A stretch of 64,000 nucleotides of DNA. Source: CAWEZN01 sp964498015 (GTDB lineage: Bacteria > Zixibacteria > MSB-5A5 > GN15 > PGXB01). Where the stretch lies: assembly GCA_964498015.1 (NCBI GenBank), contig CAZCFT010000002.1:11818-75817 (forward strand), given 5' to 3'. Below the pieces are notes generated by a model. That model made no database searches. It saw only the letters and a list, made by a program, of their open reading frames with translations, and was not told the DNA's origin. Below, piece by piece: positions 19,467 to 28,429 of this stretch (positions are counted from its first letter, which is position 1; each line of letters opens with the position of its first letter). A program made the position numbers and the translations under genes.

Positions 19467-19847
19467 ATGAGAAAAATAAATTCGAGAATGCCAATCGTCC
19501 TATTCGCCCTGATAGCGGTCATTGCTCTCGTATCCTGCTCCAAAAACAGCGATTATGGGACAAACCCCAACAACAGCGGCGGAAATAATGTGGGCGACAG
19601 CTCCATCTCCATAAGCGGCTTCAAATTTTCCCCGGCCCCCCTGAGAGTCAAAGCAGGCACGACTGTCACCTGGACCAATAAAGACTCTGCCCCGCATACG
19701 GTGACCAGCGATAATGGAGCCTTTACTTCCTCGGGAAATCTGAACCAAAATAATTTCTATGCCTTCAAATTTGTCACAGCCGGAACCTTTCCCTATCATT
19801 GTAGCATTCATCCATCCATGACCGGCTCGGTCATCGTCACTCAGTAA
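19467..19847 (+). CDS. Cupredoxin (plastocyanin/azurin-like) lipoprotein
   Basis: 126 residues, with AAAGGAG nine bases before the ATG. Lipoprotein signal ending LVSC (Cys24), a Gly/Asn-rich linker, then a cupredoxin fold: TTVTWTNKDSAPHTV and YHCSIHPSMTG supply the type-1 copper ligands His77, Cys112, His115 and Met118. A single-electron carrier tethered to a membrane on the periplasmic side, fitting the cytochrome-rich respiratory chain. Confidence 0.93.
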   Translation: MRKINSRMPIVLFALIAVIALVSCSKNSDYGTNPNNSGGNNVGDSSISISGFKFSPAPLRVKAGTTVTWTNKDSAPHTVTSDNGAFTSSGNLNQNNFYAFKFVTAGTFPYHCSIHPSMTGSVIVTQ

Positions 19848-19873
19848 GTTTGATTCTTGACAGCAATGCCCTA

Positions 19874-19907
19874 ATGACCTATCTTCCCGACACGGAGGAT
19901 AGGTCAT
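19874..19907 (+). promoter_or_regulatory. Hairpin sequestering the ribosome binding site
   Basis: Arm 19874-19887 (ATGACCTATCTTCC) pairs with 19894-19907 (GGAGGATAGGTCAT): 14 pairs with one G-T wobble and a six-base loop CGACAC. The 3' arm contains the GGAGG of the gene starting at 19911. It also lies 26 bases after the cupredoxin stop but has no T-tract. Confidence 0.6.
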
Positions 19908-19910
19908 AAT

Positions 19911-20480
19911 ATGACTAAGACCGGTTTTAAAATTTTTTCCATCATTTTTCTAATTTCTATAATCATTATCATTGCCATATTGAGGTCATGCCGTTCGGCC
20001 GATCGGGAAGGAGCCAAGAATCAGTCAATTCAGACGCAAAATCCACGTTCGGATGAAAGCCTTTATGCCCGAAAATCAGGCGATTCTACCAGGTTCTATC
20101 TCGACTCAATCAAGACCCTTGAGACGTATTATCGCGCTCAAATTGCGCGCATCTTAATTCAGCGCGGCAATGATTCCACTCGCATTTATGCCGACTCGAT
20201 AAAAAGATTAGAAAGCCTTTATCAATCCCAGATTGAAAGCCTTAAAGTCTCCCAAAATATCAGTCGTATTGCCGACAGTACGAGATTGGCAGAGAATAGC
20301 GCTAATTCTCTAATGGTTGAAAAAATGCTCATTGAATATGATTCGCTCACGAAATCTTTACCTCAGGACCTGGGCCTCCGAGAAAGGGAGATTGCAAGGA
20401 CGCAATTGTGTCTCCAGCTGGCGCAAAAATATAATATCGCCCCCGATTCCCTGCAAAAAATAATGCAGGAAAGACGCTGA
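19911..20480 (+). CDS. Membrane-anchored coiled-coil protein, function unknown
   Basis: 189 residues. N-terminal membrane segment (IFSIIFLISIIIIIAILRSC), then a largely helical region rich in Arg, Ser, Gln and Glu with two related segments (DSTRFYLDSIKTLETYYRAQI and DSTRIYADSIKRLESLYQSQI, about 35 residues apart), suggesting an internal duplication forming a coiled coil. I do not recognise a family. Its Shine-Dalgarno lies in the hairpin at 19874-19907. Confidence 0.65.
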   Translation: MTKTGFKIFSIIFLISIIIIIAILRSCRSADREGAKNQSIQTQNPRSDESLYARKSGDSTRFYLDSIKTLETYYRAQIARILIQRGNDSTRIYADSIKRLESLYQSQIESLKVSQNISRIADSTRLAENSANSLMVEKMLIEYDSLTKSLPQDLGLREREIARTQLCLQLAQKYNIAPDSLQKIMQERR

Positions 20481-20505
20481 ATCTATCCTACGAATAAAAT
20501 ACCGC

Positions 20506-20811
20506 ATGTCATCCTCCTTTGCCGAAATACTCGTTGACCGACTGATTATTGAGTCTTTCTCTCAGGAGAAATCTCCCTACCATTGGCCGCCGCTTGATGA
20601 GAAGAAGCAGGCTGAGTTCGAGCGTCTGAGGGGACGACTGAAATGGCACATAAATCATTCCTTGTCGAAAAGGCAGAAGGAAGTGCTCAAGCTTTATCTT
20701 CTGGGGAAAAAACAAGAGGAAATCGGAATGATCTTGGGAGTTAAGCAACAAGTCGTCAACATTTATAAGCATCGCGCTATCAATAAGTTAAGGCGTCTCA
20801 TGAATTCTTGA
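20506..20811 (+). CDS. Small helix-turn-helix protein (sigma-70 region 4 / LuxR type)
   Basis: 101 residues. The C-terminal half (LSKRQKEVLKLYLLGKKQEEIGMILGVKQQVVNIYKHRAINKLRR) matches a sigma region 4 or LuxR-type HTH; the N-terminal half (FAEILVDRLIIESF) is not recognised. There is no sigma region 2, so it is more likely a small DNA-binding regulator than a sigma factor. Confidence 0.65.
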   Translation: MSSSFAEILVDRLIIESFSQEKSPYHWPPLDEKKQAEFERLRGRLKWHINHSLSKRQKEVLKLYLLGKKQEEIGMILGVKQQVVNIYKHRAINKLRRLMNS

Positions 20812-21049
20812 AGTGTATGTTAAGCGCCCTATATATGGAAGAAGATAAAATATACTACTCTTTACTGCCGTAGTACTTACTGGAGATACAACACTTTCCT
20901 CACGGTGCTGGAAAAACTGAATAGGTTCAATTAGCGAAGCTGAAGGAGGTGGTTTCAGGTTTTAAGAATTTTGCCCCTTAGCAGGCCCGCCATTCATTAA
21001 CAGCAACAGCCCCTTTAACCCACTATAAAGGCTGGCAGGGGAAGAGTAT

Positions 21050-21253
21050 ATGCCATTGAGAAAAGAAGAAGAAGATTTCGCCAGAGTCGGAGTTAAGGAC
21101 TGCTGGCACCCGTATGGATTGCAAGGACTGAGCCCGGATAAATTTGCGGTGGTGGCATCGCAGATTTTGAAGGGGGATTTTAACCTGTTAAATATGAAAC
21201 CGAGGAAAAAAGGGCGCCAGGACCATTCCGGGCAAATACAAATGATCTGGTAA
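21050..21253 (+). CDS. Small hypothetical protein
   Basis: 67 residues, with AGGGGAAGAG four bases before the ATG and a terminator about 45 bases after the stop. No family recognised; charged, no membrane segment. The preceding 238 bases (20812-21049) contain no gene I can support and include a Shine-Dalgarno-like AAGGAGGTGG (20942-20951) without a following start codon. Confidence 0.4.
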   Translation: MPLRKEEEDFARVGVKDCWHPYGLQGLSPDKFAVVASQILKGDFNLLNMKPRKKGRQDHSGQIQMIW

Positions 21254-21295
21254 TTTCCGTAAGCAATAGGTTGGATATCAAGTTAGACGGTTTTG

Positions 21296-21322
21296 AGGTC
21301 GGCTGAAAGGCCGGCCTTTTTT
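21296..21322 (+). terminator. Rho-independent terminator
   Basis: AGGTCGGC pairs with GCCGGCCT (one wobble), loop TGAAAG, then six T. Confidence 0.8.
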
Positions 21323-21342
21323 ATATGCCTTGATTTGAGGTA

Positions 21343-21370
21343 TTGACATTTTTCTCGATAAAATTATATT
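21343..21370 (+). promoter_or_regulatory. Sigma-70-type promoter upstream of the rhodanese gene
   Basis: TTGACA (21343-21348), 16-base spacer, TATATT (21365-21370), just after a terminator and 75 bases before the rhodanese ATG. Confidence 0.55.
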
Positions 21371-21445
21371 GCCGCCCGACTTACAAGCCTGTGGCTTATT
21401 TATTATCGTTATGAACCGACGGCGAAAAGGATTGTAAAACCATTT

Positions 21446-21943
21446 ATGGCATCTCGGATTAGGCAGGCCGCAGTGATTATCATTATCTCAGGCGTCTTGG
21501 CCACGGTATTTAATTCCCTGTCATCCCAAAGCATTCCTTTGCGCGGAAGCTGGCCGTCGATGGCGGGCTCTGATTCGATAATTGTCCCACCTTCAGCCGC
21601 AGAAGGAGATCCCCCCTTTATTTCACTTGATGAGGCCGCGGCAAAATTCCAGTCCAAAAAAACGATCTTCTTGGATGCGCGCGAACCGGAAGATTATTCT
21701 TCCGGTCATATTCGAGCCGCTATTAACCTTCCCTTCGAGCGGCTTGATGAATACTGGGGAAAAGTCGTTGATTCACTTCCCAAGAGTGGGGAAATAGTGA
21801 CCTATTGCTCGGGCGATGAGTGCGAGTCCTCTCTTTTTCTGGGAAGAGAGCTCGTTGCCAGAGGGTATAATAAAATCTTGGTCTTCTATGGCGGCTGGCG
21901 GGAGTGGGAAAAAGCCCGACTTCCAATAGAGAAATTGAACTGA
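21446..21943 (+). CDS. Exported rhodanese-like protein
   Basis: 165 residues. An N-terminal hydrophobic segment (AAVIIIISGVLATVF) suggests membrane anchoring. A rhodanese domain follows (FLDAREPEDYSSGHIRAAINLPF; VTYCSGDECESS), with the catalytic cysteine at residue 121. It transfers sulfane sulfur or acts as a redox/sulfur carrier. The next gene starts one base after its stop and encodes a MauE/DoxX-type protein, a pairing that suggests a thiol-redox role at the membrane. Confidence 0.88.
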   Translation: MASRIRQAAVIIIISGVLATVFNSLSSQSIPLRGSWPSMAGSDSIIVPPSAAEGDPPFISLDEAAAKFQSKKTIFLDAREPEDYSSGHIRAAINLPFERLDEYWGKVVDSLPKSGEIVTYCSGDECESSLFLGRELVARGYNKILVFYGGWREWEKARLPIEKLN

Positions 21944-21944
21944 C

Positions 21945-22403
21945 ATGGGCAATTGGAAAAAAATCCTAAATAATGATTATCTGATTCTGCTTATCAGAAT
22001 AGCAGTAGGAGCAATATTCATTTACGCTTCCATTGATAAAATCACCCATCCCGCGCAATTTGCCCGAATCGTTTACAATTATCATCTGGTGCCTTCAGAT
22101 TTCATAAATATATTCGCTCTCTTTCTCCCGTGGGTCGAGTTGGCCGCCGGTATTTGCATTATAATGGGTATCTGGAAAGAGGGCGGCGTTCTGCTGGCCA
22201 ATCTCCTGGTTCTAAGTTTCATTATAGCTTTGTCCATAAATCTCGCCCGAGGGGTCAATCTTGAATGCGGTTGTTTTACTGTCAGTTCGAAGGCCAAGAG
22301 CAATATCATCAGCCTTCTGGCTCGTGACTTCGGCCTCCTGACGCTGACAGTCTATCTTTTCATAAACAGTCGTACAAAATTCTGCCTGATCCGTACCCAT
22401 TAG
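21945..22403 (+). CDS. MauE/DoxX-family membrane protein
   Basis: 152 residues, four hydrophobic helices. LIRIAVGAIFIYASIDKITHPAQFA and the mid-protein WVELAAGICIIMGIW follow the DoxX/MauE pattern, and an ECGCF cysteine pair occurs in the third loop. MauE-type proteins are associated with disulfide formation and maturation of periplasmic enzymes. Cotranscribed with the exported rhodanese upstream. Confidence 0.83.
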   Translation: MGNWKKILNNDYLILLIRIAVGAIFIYASIDKITHPAQFARIVYNYHLVPSDFINIFALFLPWVELAAGICIIMGIWKEGGVLLANLLVLSFIIALSINLARGVNLECGCFTVSSKAKSNIISLLARDFGLLTLTVYLFINSRTKFCLIRTH

Positions 22404-22473
22404 GCATCTTATAATTTGAAAAAAGCGAGTTTGTCAAATTGGAAGCGGCGTTGGGTGGCTGACAACTTTGACA

Positions 22474-24051
22474 ATGTCTAAGATGATGTCACCCGCCTAT
22501 ATAATCTTCGCCATGTTAATCAGCTCAACGATAAATGCAATCTGTTGGGCCGATTCTGCCCCCCCCACAATCGATACCATAGTTATCGATAATCGCAATA
22601 TTTTCAGCGCTGATTCGTTGGCATATAATCACTGGTTTTTCAAACTGGCCAATAGACTGCATATAAAAACCAGAAAATATGTCATCTCCCGAGAAATACT
22701 GCAAAATACGGGCGAGCCTTTTTCGCGAGAGTTAGCTGATGAAACCGAACGAAATCTCAGGGCACTGCCATATCTTTGGGACGCCAGAGTTGATTATGAC
22801 CCCGATGAAAATAATAATGGAATTATGAAAGTCACAACCTCTGACCGCTGGACTCTCGCGGGAGGGCCATCATTCAGCCGGGTGGCCGGACAAAATATCA
22901 TTGAACTGCGGGCAGAAGAATCGAATCTGCTTGGACTGGGTCAGTATGTTTTATTTGATTATTTTCATCGACAAACAGAGGCCGATTATTTTCAACTGTC
23001 GTATCTGGAGAGAAGACTTCTTGGTACTCGCAATCAATTCAGCATTTCTGCAAATAGCGATCCGGAAATAGGCCAACTGGATTTTACCCTGCAAAAACCT
23101 CTATATTCTCTTAATTCCAGATTTGGTTATTCCTTCTCGTATTCCAAAGTCAAACGCCGAGATGACTATTATTCGACCCGCGAGAAGATTGCCGAAAACC
23201 GAATCGGGGGAGAGGTTTATGAAATCGGTTCGATATTCCGGTGGGGAGAATCGCATAGTAAGGTCTTGACCGGCTTGACCTATCAATATCGACATTTTAA
23301 TTTTTCTGATTTCAGAGGCTCGGGAGTGATTTTCCCGGTTGATAGCGCTTATAACTGCATCTTTGCTCAATTTGGACTGCAAAATATCCAATATGCCAAG
23401 ACTTCGCGAATCGACAATTTTAGGAAAATTGAAGATATTTCACTTCTGACCGGAGGTTCATTGACCAGCGGCTGGTACTTTGATAATAGCTCGAGAAAAC
23501 TCTACCAATCTATATCATTTTCCTTCAATTATTCTCTTTATCGGAATAAGAGCTTCTTATTTTTGGCTCTTAATCGTAAGTATTGGTATGACGGCAGTAT
23601 TGACTTCAGAAAACAGTCCCTTGTTTCGATAAAATACTATAATAACCGGGTTACGTGGATGACGCCTATAATGTATGCCATTTATCAAGAGGACCTCAGA
23701 AAAGACCGCCTTTCCTCCCTTCGTTTGGGGGAGAATTCTGGTGTCAGAGGGTATCCCAAAAATTATGTCAGCGGCGAGAAGCTTTTTCGTGTCACCGAGG
23801 AGCTCAGATTTTTTCCGGGAATTAGAATATTATCTGTGGACATAGGCGCCGTGCAATTTGTTGATCTGGGGCAGAGTATAAGGCATGGCGAGAGCTTTTC
23901 AAAAGATGATTTCTTATGGTCAATTGGCGGTGGAATAAGGATCGGAACTGGAAAAATCTCCAACCATGACATAATAAGAATGGATCTGGCGTATGCCGCG
24001 AAACTGAAGCAATGGGGGGTATCGCTGGCGGCCGGGCAATATTTTAACTGA
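22474..24051 (+). CDS. BamA/TamA-like outer-membrane barrel with one POTRA-like domain
   Basis: 525 residues from ATG 22474. Signal peptide ending ...ICWA, then one POTRA-like segment (IDTIVIDNRNIF...; ETERNLRALPYLWDARVDY) at about residues 35-115, then a barrel to the C-terminus. The motif LRLGENSGVRGYPKNYVSGEKL is the conserved RGY/F element of the Omp85 lid-lock region. It is shorter than BamA, so it may be a lipid- or protein-translocating Omp85 variant. Confidence 0.8.
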   Translation: MSKMMSPAYIIFAMLISSTINAICWADSAPPTIDTIVIDNRNIFSADSLAYNHWFFKLANRLHIKTRKYVISREILQNTGEPFSRELADETERNLRALPYLWDARVDYDPDENNNGIMKVTTSDRWTLAGGPSFSRVAGQNIIELRAEESNLLGLGQYVLFDYFHRQTEADYFQLSYLERRLLGTRNQFSISANSDPEIGQLDFTLQKPLYSLNSRFGYSFSYSKVKRRDDYYSTREKIAENRIGGEVYEIGSIFRWGESHSKVLTGLTYQYRHFNFSDFRGSGVIFPVDSAYNCIFAQFGLQNIQYAKTSRIDNFRKIEDISLLTGGSLTSGWYFDNSSRKLYQSISFSFNYSLYRNKSFLFLALNRKYWYDGSIDFRKQSLVSIKYYNNRVTWMTPIMYAIYQEDLRKDRLSSLRLGENSGVRGYPKNYVSGEKLFRVTEELRFFPGIRILSVDIGAVQFVDLGQSIRHGESFSKDDFLWSIGGGIRIGTGKISNHDIIRMDLAYAAKLKQWGVSLAAGQYFN

Positions 24052-24107
24052 AATAATATCAATTATGGTAAATAATAATATTTCAATACGTTACACCGAT
24101 TTTGTCC

Positions 24108-24135
24108 TTGACAAAATGGGTAAAATTGGTAAATT
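24108..24135 (+). promoter_or_regulatory. Candidate promoter for the dockerin peptidase pair
   Basis: TTGACA (24108-24113), 16-base spacer, TAAATT (24130-24135), about 70 bases before the ATG at 24208. Confidence 0.45.
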
Positions 24136-24207
24136 ATTTACGGAGAAGTTTGCCCCTTACTGCCAGTGTTTTCTCGTGGTTGCTTCGATTGCGGGACAAG
24201 GAGTTAT

Positions 24208-25893
24208 ATGAAAAAAGTTCTCACATCTTTGATGGCCCTGATGTTATTCTATCTGGTCGGCTTTCACTTTGGGTATGCCGCTAATTTGCCGTCTGCATAT
24301 AAAACTGGCTCTTCAATTATGTCTATCGAAAAGGCCTTCAAAGAGGGGAAAATCTCTCAGGGAGATAAGCTTTTTTTCAAACTGCAGGCCATAATCGCCC
24401 CCAGAGACCTCCCTGCTCAATTCAAATCTGCTGTCGAGGAAATTATCCCCTGTGGAACTCCCATAGTAATGGAGGCCTTAAATAATTGGCGGCTCCTATC
24501 CCCGGACCAACAGCAGAAGGCAACCGCCTATCTGGCCAGGCCCAATTCGGACGCAGTTTATATTTCTCCTGAATCACATTTTGCTATTCATTTTGATACG
24601 GTCGGCTATGATGCGGTTCCTATGGAGGACTTGGATTTCAGCGGAATGCCGGATTATGTTGAAAGAATCGGTCTTTACGCCGATAGCAGCTATCAATATT
24701 ATCACCAAGACTTGGGCTATTTGGTTCCTCCTTCGGACGGAGACCAATATTATGATATTTATCTTATTAAGATTTCAGCCTATGGCGTTACAATCAGAGA
24801 ATATGCGGGCGATTCATCATGGAACGACTACTCATCATATATCCAAATTAATAATACTTTTCTTGATTTTCCTCCAAATGACGACCCTGAGGGGGATGTT
24901 ATTGGCGCCCAGAAAGTAACATGCGCCCATGAATATTATCATGCCGCCCAGCTGGCGTATGACGGGCTGGAAGACCTCTGGTGGATGGAGTCGTCGGCGA
25001 CGGCATTTGAAGAATTCACCTTTTCCGCAGTCAACGATAATTATAATTATCTGCCTTTTTTCTATGATTATCCGGATACCTCTCTGACCGCCAACGGCTA
25101 CCACATGTATGGCACATTTGTATGGACTCTATTTCTCGAGGAAAAATTCGGGCAAAGTATCATTCACTCTATTTGGAATCATTGCCGATTTAACAGTTCG
25201 ATTCCCGCGATAGATTCGGCCCTTTTGCCATACGGCAAATCAATGGAAACTACTTTCCCTGAGTTTGAGTCGTGGAATTATTTCACCGGTTCCAGAAGCG
25301 ACACCGCCCGCTATGACAGCGGCGCCTATTACCCCATTGCGCCATTAGACAGAGTGATCCCATCTTACCCTTTCTCGCCCATATCACCCGTGAATCCGCC
25401 TGATGGTCTTTCATGCAATTATATCAAATCCTATCCCGACACTTCCCTTAACGGTTATCTCAGGATTGATTTTGATGGGGCAAATACTGTAGAATGGGCA
25501 TTCGCTTACCTCACTTTTGCAGGCGCCGCAATATCTTTTGTGGACAATTGCCCGATGGATTTTGAGGGGAGAACATCTTGTGGAATATACGATTTCCTAC
25601 TCTATGACTCCGTTGTCTTCATCCCTCTGGTTGTTTCCCCATGGCTGGATGATAATCAATATGCTTTTGGGACAACTTTCATACCCTTCGGCGATGCCAA
25701 TGGATCCGGAGTCGTCAATGCCCAGGATATTACCTATGTAATTAACTTTCTATACAAGCATGGCCCGTCTCCGGTGAATAATTATCTGCTTGGAGACGCC
25801 GACTGCAATGGAATAGTGAATATTCTTGATATCTCTTACCTGATAAAATTTGTCTATAAAGGCGGTAATCCACCCTGTCCCTATCGCCCATAA
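24208..25893 (+). CDS. MXAN_6640-type secreted metallopeptidase with dockerin
   Basis: 561 residues. ATG 24208 has ACAAGGAG upstream; an upstream ATG 14 codons earlier lacks one. Signal peptide to about residue 25. A zinc-type motif HEYYH is at residues 241-245 with WWMESSATAFEE downstream, the arrangement of the MXAN_6640 putative metalloprotease family. The C-terminal 60 residues form a dockerin-like pair of calcium loops (GDANGSGVVNAQDITYVINF, GDADCNGIVNILDISYLIKF). A tandem paralogue follows 16 bases after the stop. Confidence 0.85.
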   Translation: MKKVLTSLMALMLFYLVGFHFGYAANLPSAYKTGSSIMSIEKAFKEGKISQGDKLFFKLQAIIAPRDLPAQFKSAVEEIIPCGTPIVMEALNNWRLLSPDQQQKATAYLARPNSDAVYISPESHFAIHFDTVGYDAVPMEDLDFSGMPDYVERIGLYADSSYQYYHQDLGYLVPPSDGDQYYDIYLIKISAYGVTIREYAGDSSWNDYSSYIQINNTFLDFPPNDDPEGDVIGAQKVTCAHEYYHAAQLAYDGLEDLWWMESSATAFEEFTFSAVNDNYNYLPFFYDYPDTSLTANGYHMYGTFVWTLFLEEKFGQSIIHSIWNHCRFNSSIPAIDSALLPYGKSMETTFPEFESWNYFTGSRSDTARYDSGAYYPIAPLDRVIPSYPFSPISPVNPPDGLSCNYIKSYPDTSLNGYLRIDFDGANTVEWAFAYLTFAGAAISFVDNCPMDFEGRTSCGIYDFLLYDSVVFIPLVVSPWLDDNQYAFGTTFIPFGDANGSGVVNAQDITYVINFLYKHGPSPVNNYLLGDADCNGIVNILDISYLIKFVYKGGNPPCPYRP

Positions 25894-25909
25894 TTAAATC
25901 GGAGTATTT

Positions 25910-27943
25910 ATGCATTGGAAACTATGGTCTAAAGCTGGATTAATTCTTGCCCTTCCTGTCATTGGATTTTCCTTAATCCCGGCAGTTAGAGGAAATGCCG
26001 CAGAGCAAGTTCCCGCCGTTCTGATTGAGGATGATTTTAAGGCCGGATTGATCAATTATGAATCAAAGATTATTTATCAATTGATGTCGGTTCGGGATTA
26101 TGACCGCCTGCCTTCAAAATATAAGTCCGCCTTGCCGGCCTCTGAAAGGCCGAAAGCGAAGTCGGCGACCTTTGTCTTCAGGGAGGCGCAGGATAGTCTT
26201 GGAATTCTTACTCCCCAGGGTCAGGCGATAGTCGCCAAGTATTTGGCTCGACCCACGGGTACCTATACCTATGATTCCCCCGGAGGACATTATAAATTGC
26301 ATTATAATACGTCCGGCGCCAATGCGGTGCCCACTACGGACAATAATCATAATGGCATTCCCGATTATGTCGAAAACTGCGCCAACTACTGCGATTCGAC
26401 TTGGAGAACGGAGATTGATAACCTCCATTATATGACTCCGCCCTCTGATGGCGTGTCTGGCGGGGATTCCAGATATGACATTTATTTTGAGGAGATGGGA
26501 TACTATGGATATACCCAGCCCGAGGGGGCTGGTCCCAATCCGTGGAATGACCGAATAAGCTTCATTTCCATACACCGCAATTTCATTGGCTTCCCGCCCA
26601 ATACAGACCCCGACGGTGACCAGCTGGGGGCGGCCAAAGTCACTATCGCCCATGAATTCTATCATGCCGTCCAATTTGCCTATGATTACGGCGAGGAATT
26701 ATGGTGGATGGAGGCCGGTTCCACCTGGATGGAAGATGTGGTCTTTGACGTCGTCAATGACAATTATAACTATCTGAGCACATTTTTCAGCTCGCCTCAG
26801 ACAGCCCTTACCGATAATACCTTTCATGTTTATTCAAGTTTTATTTGGCCCAAATTCCTGGAGGAAAGATTCGCCGATACTACTCTGGCGAAGAGAATAT
26901 GGGAAGCCTGCCGATATACGACGGCTTATAATGCCATCAACGATTCGCTCTCGCTGGTGGGATACAATTTCGACAGCGCTTTGGCCGAATTCACTACCTG
27001 GAACTTTGTCACGTCAACCAGAAATGACGGGCATCATTATGGAGAAGCCGGTTTCTATCCGGCGATGACTATGGCAGAGAGCCAATCCGCCTATCCGGTC
27101 GCCATGCATATTGTCTCGGCCGCGCCACAAGGGTATGGTTCCGCATATATCCGTTTCTCACCGGCCGGATATAAGGATCGATTGAGAATTTCATTTGACG
27201 GATCCGACGGCGTTGAGTGGGCGGCCTACATAATAAAATCAAGCTCCCTGAATACTCATACTTTTGAAAAGCTGGTCATGAACCCGTCAGGATGGACTGC
27301 AGTCGCCAATATCGATAGCTTCCAAAATTATTATTCAGTGACTCTTGTTGCCGCAAACATCAGCCAATATACCGGCGGGAACTCCTTCTCATATTTGGCC
27401 CAGATTGTCCCTCCTTATTCTGTCTCTGGCGCCATGATCACCGATACGCTCGGATATTCCGGACATGGCCGTTTGATGGAGTATAGTGTCGCCAATAACC
27501 ATAGCGAATCAGACAACGTCCGAATAAGAATAACCGATAGCCTCGGCTGGATAGCCGATCCCGTAGATTCCTTATTTGCCCTGGCAGGTTTGCAGGATTC
27601 GATACTCGGATTTGAGCTAAAATCTCCAACCGGGACGCCTCTGTCCGTGCGAGATAAATTGTACCTCTCTGTTCATTCGCAGGGAGACTCAACCGTATAT
27701 GACTCCACCGCGGAACCAATTTCTTTAGTACTCCAGCATGGCGACGCTAACTTCGATGGGACAATCAGCATTCTTGACATAACCTATTTGATAAATTTCC
27801 TCTATAAACAAGGAGTCGCTCCCCTTCCAGAGTTGGGGGCAGGGGATGCAACTTGTGATGGGACAATAAACATACTCGATGTGACCAATTTGATAAATTC
27901 CCTCTACAAAGGCGGCCCTCCTCCCCCCTGTAACCCATTTTAG
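25910..27943 (+). CDS. MXAN_6640-type secreted metallopeptidase with dockerin, paralogue
   Basis: 677 residues. Same plan as the upstream gene: signal peptide (SLIPAVRGNA), zinc motif HEFYH at residues 248-252 with WWMEAGSTWMED after it, and a dockerin-like tail (GDANFDGTISILDITYLINF, GDATCDGTINILDVTNLINS). It has an additional beta-rich stretch of about 110 residues before the tail. Probably an extracellular or surface peptidase made from the same transcript as its neighbour. Confidence 0.87.
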   Translation: MHWKLWSKAGLILALPVIGFSLIPAVRGNAAEQVPAVLIEDDFKAGLINYESKIIYQLMSVRDYDRLPSKYKSALPASERPKAKSATFVFREAQDSLGILTPQGQAIVAKYLARPTGTYTYDSPGGHYKLHYNTSGANAVPTTDNNHNGIPDYVENCANYCDSTWRTEIDNLHYMTPPSDGVSGGDSRYDIYFEEMGYYGYTQPEGAGPNPWNDRISFISIHRNFIGFPPNTDPDGDQLGAAKVTIAHEFYHAVQFAYDYGEELWWMEAGSTWMEDVVFDVVNDNYNYLSTFFSSPQTALTDNTFHVYSSFIWPKFLEERFADTTLAKRIWEACRYTTAYNAINDSLSLVGYNFDSALAEFTTWNFVTSTRNDGHHYGEAGFYPAMTMAESQSAYPVAMHIVSAAPQGYGSAYIRFSPAGYKDRLRISFDGSDGVEWAAYIIKSSSLNTHTFEKLVMNPSGWTAVANIDSFQNYYSVTLVAANISQYTGGNSFSYLAQIVPPYSVSGAMITDTLGYSGHGRLMEYSVANNHSESDNVRIRITDSLGWIADPVDSLFALAGLQDSILGFELKSPTGTPLSVRDKLYLSVHSQGDSTVYDSTAEPISLVLQHGDANFDGTISILDITYLINFLYKQGVAPLPELGAGDATCDGTINILDVTNLINSLYKGGPPPPCNPF

Positions 27944-27965
27944 AGTCGGAATACCATTTTTTTCC

Positions 27966-27994
27966 TTGACATAAGTATTTGAATACTTTATACA
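27966..27994 (+). promoter_or_regulatory. Strong sigma-70-type promoter with operator-like inverted repeat
   Basis: TTGACA (27966-27971), 17-base spacer, TATACA (27989-27994). The spacer is almost entirely an inverted repeat AAGTATT-TG-AATACTT (27973-27988), where a repressor could sit. It drives the zinc-ribbon gene at 28091. Confidence 0.6.
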
Positions 27995-28090
27995 GGGCGG
28001 GATAATAGCATAATTTGTCCCGATTAGGAATTTTAGCCCATTCGGAGGTAACAAGGAAGTTAACAAAAGCTAAAGGCGAGAGGGGGAAAA

Positions 28091-28309
28091 ATGGATTCCG
28101 GTCATGAACCGAAAATCCTAATCTGTGTTGAATGCGGGCAGGAGTTTGTGTTTACGATCAGCGCTCAGGAGTACTTTGCCGAACGGGGATTTACTGAGGA
28201 TCCCAAACGTTGCAAGCACTGCTATATGATACACAAGCGCGAGAAGCGGGGTATCAGCACGAGCACGGAGACGGAGAAAGTCGATCTCGGCGCCATTTAT
28301 CCAGATTAA
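28091..28309 (+). CDS. Zinc-ribbon protein
   Basis: 72 residues, GAGAGGGGG before the ATG. Two cysteine pairs, CVEC and CKHC, separated by a helical EFVFTISAQEYFAERGF segment, form a treble-clef-like zinc site of the small zinc-ribbon family common in uncultured bacteria. Role unknown; probably nucleic-acid or protein binding. It has its own promoter and terminator, so it is a monocistronic unit, likely well expressed. Confidence 0.8.
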   Translation: MDSGHEPKILICVECGQEFVFTISAQEYFAERGFTEDPKRCKHCYMIHKREKRGISTSTETEKVDLGAIYPD

Positions 28310-28318
28310 CCTAACTTC

Positions 28319-28354
28319 AAAACCCCTATCCAAAAGCCTGGATAGGGGTTTTTT
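28319..28354. terminator. Rho-independent terminator
   Basis: ACCCCTATCCA (28322-28332) pairs with TGGATAGGGGT (28339-28349), followed by T-tract and preceded by AAAA, so it can act on both strands. Confidence 0.9.
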
Positions 28355-28429
28355 ATTTGCCGGGGAGGCGCCGAGGGGGAGGCGGCGACGCTTCGCCCGG
28401 CATGACCGACATCCAATCCGGTCATCTAT

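Noticed and set aside
20812..21049. Possible riboswitch before the 67-residue protein
   Set aside because: I saw a few short complementary segments but no recognisable aptamer core, so nothing is claimed.
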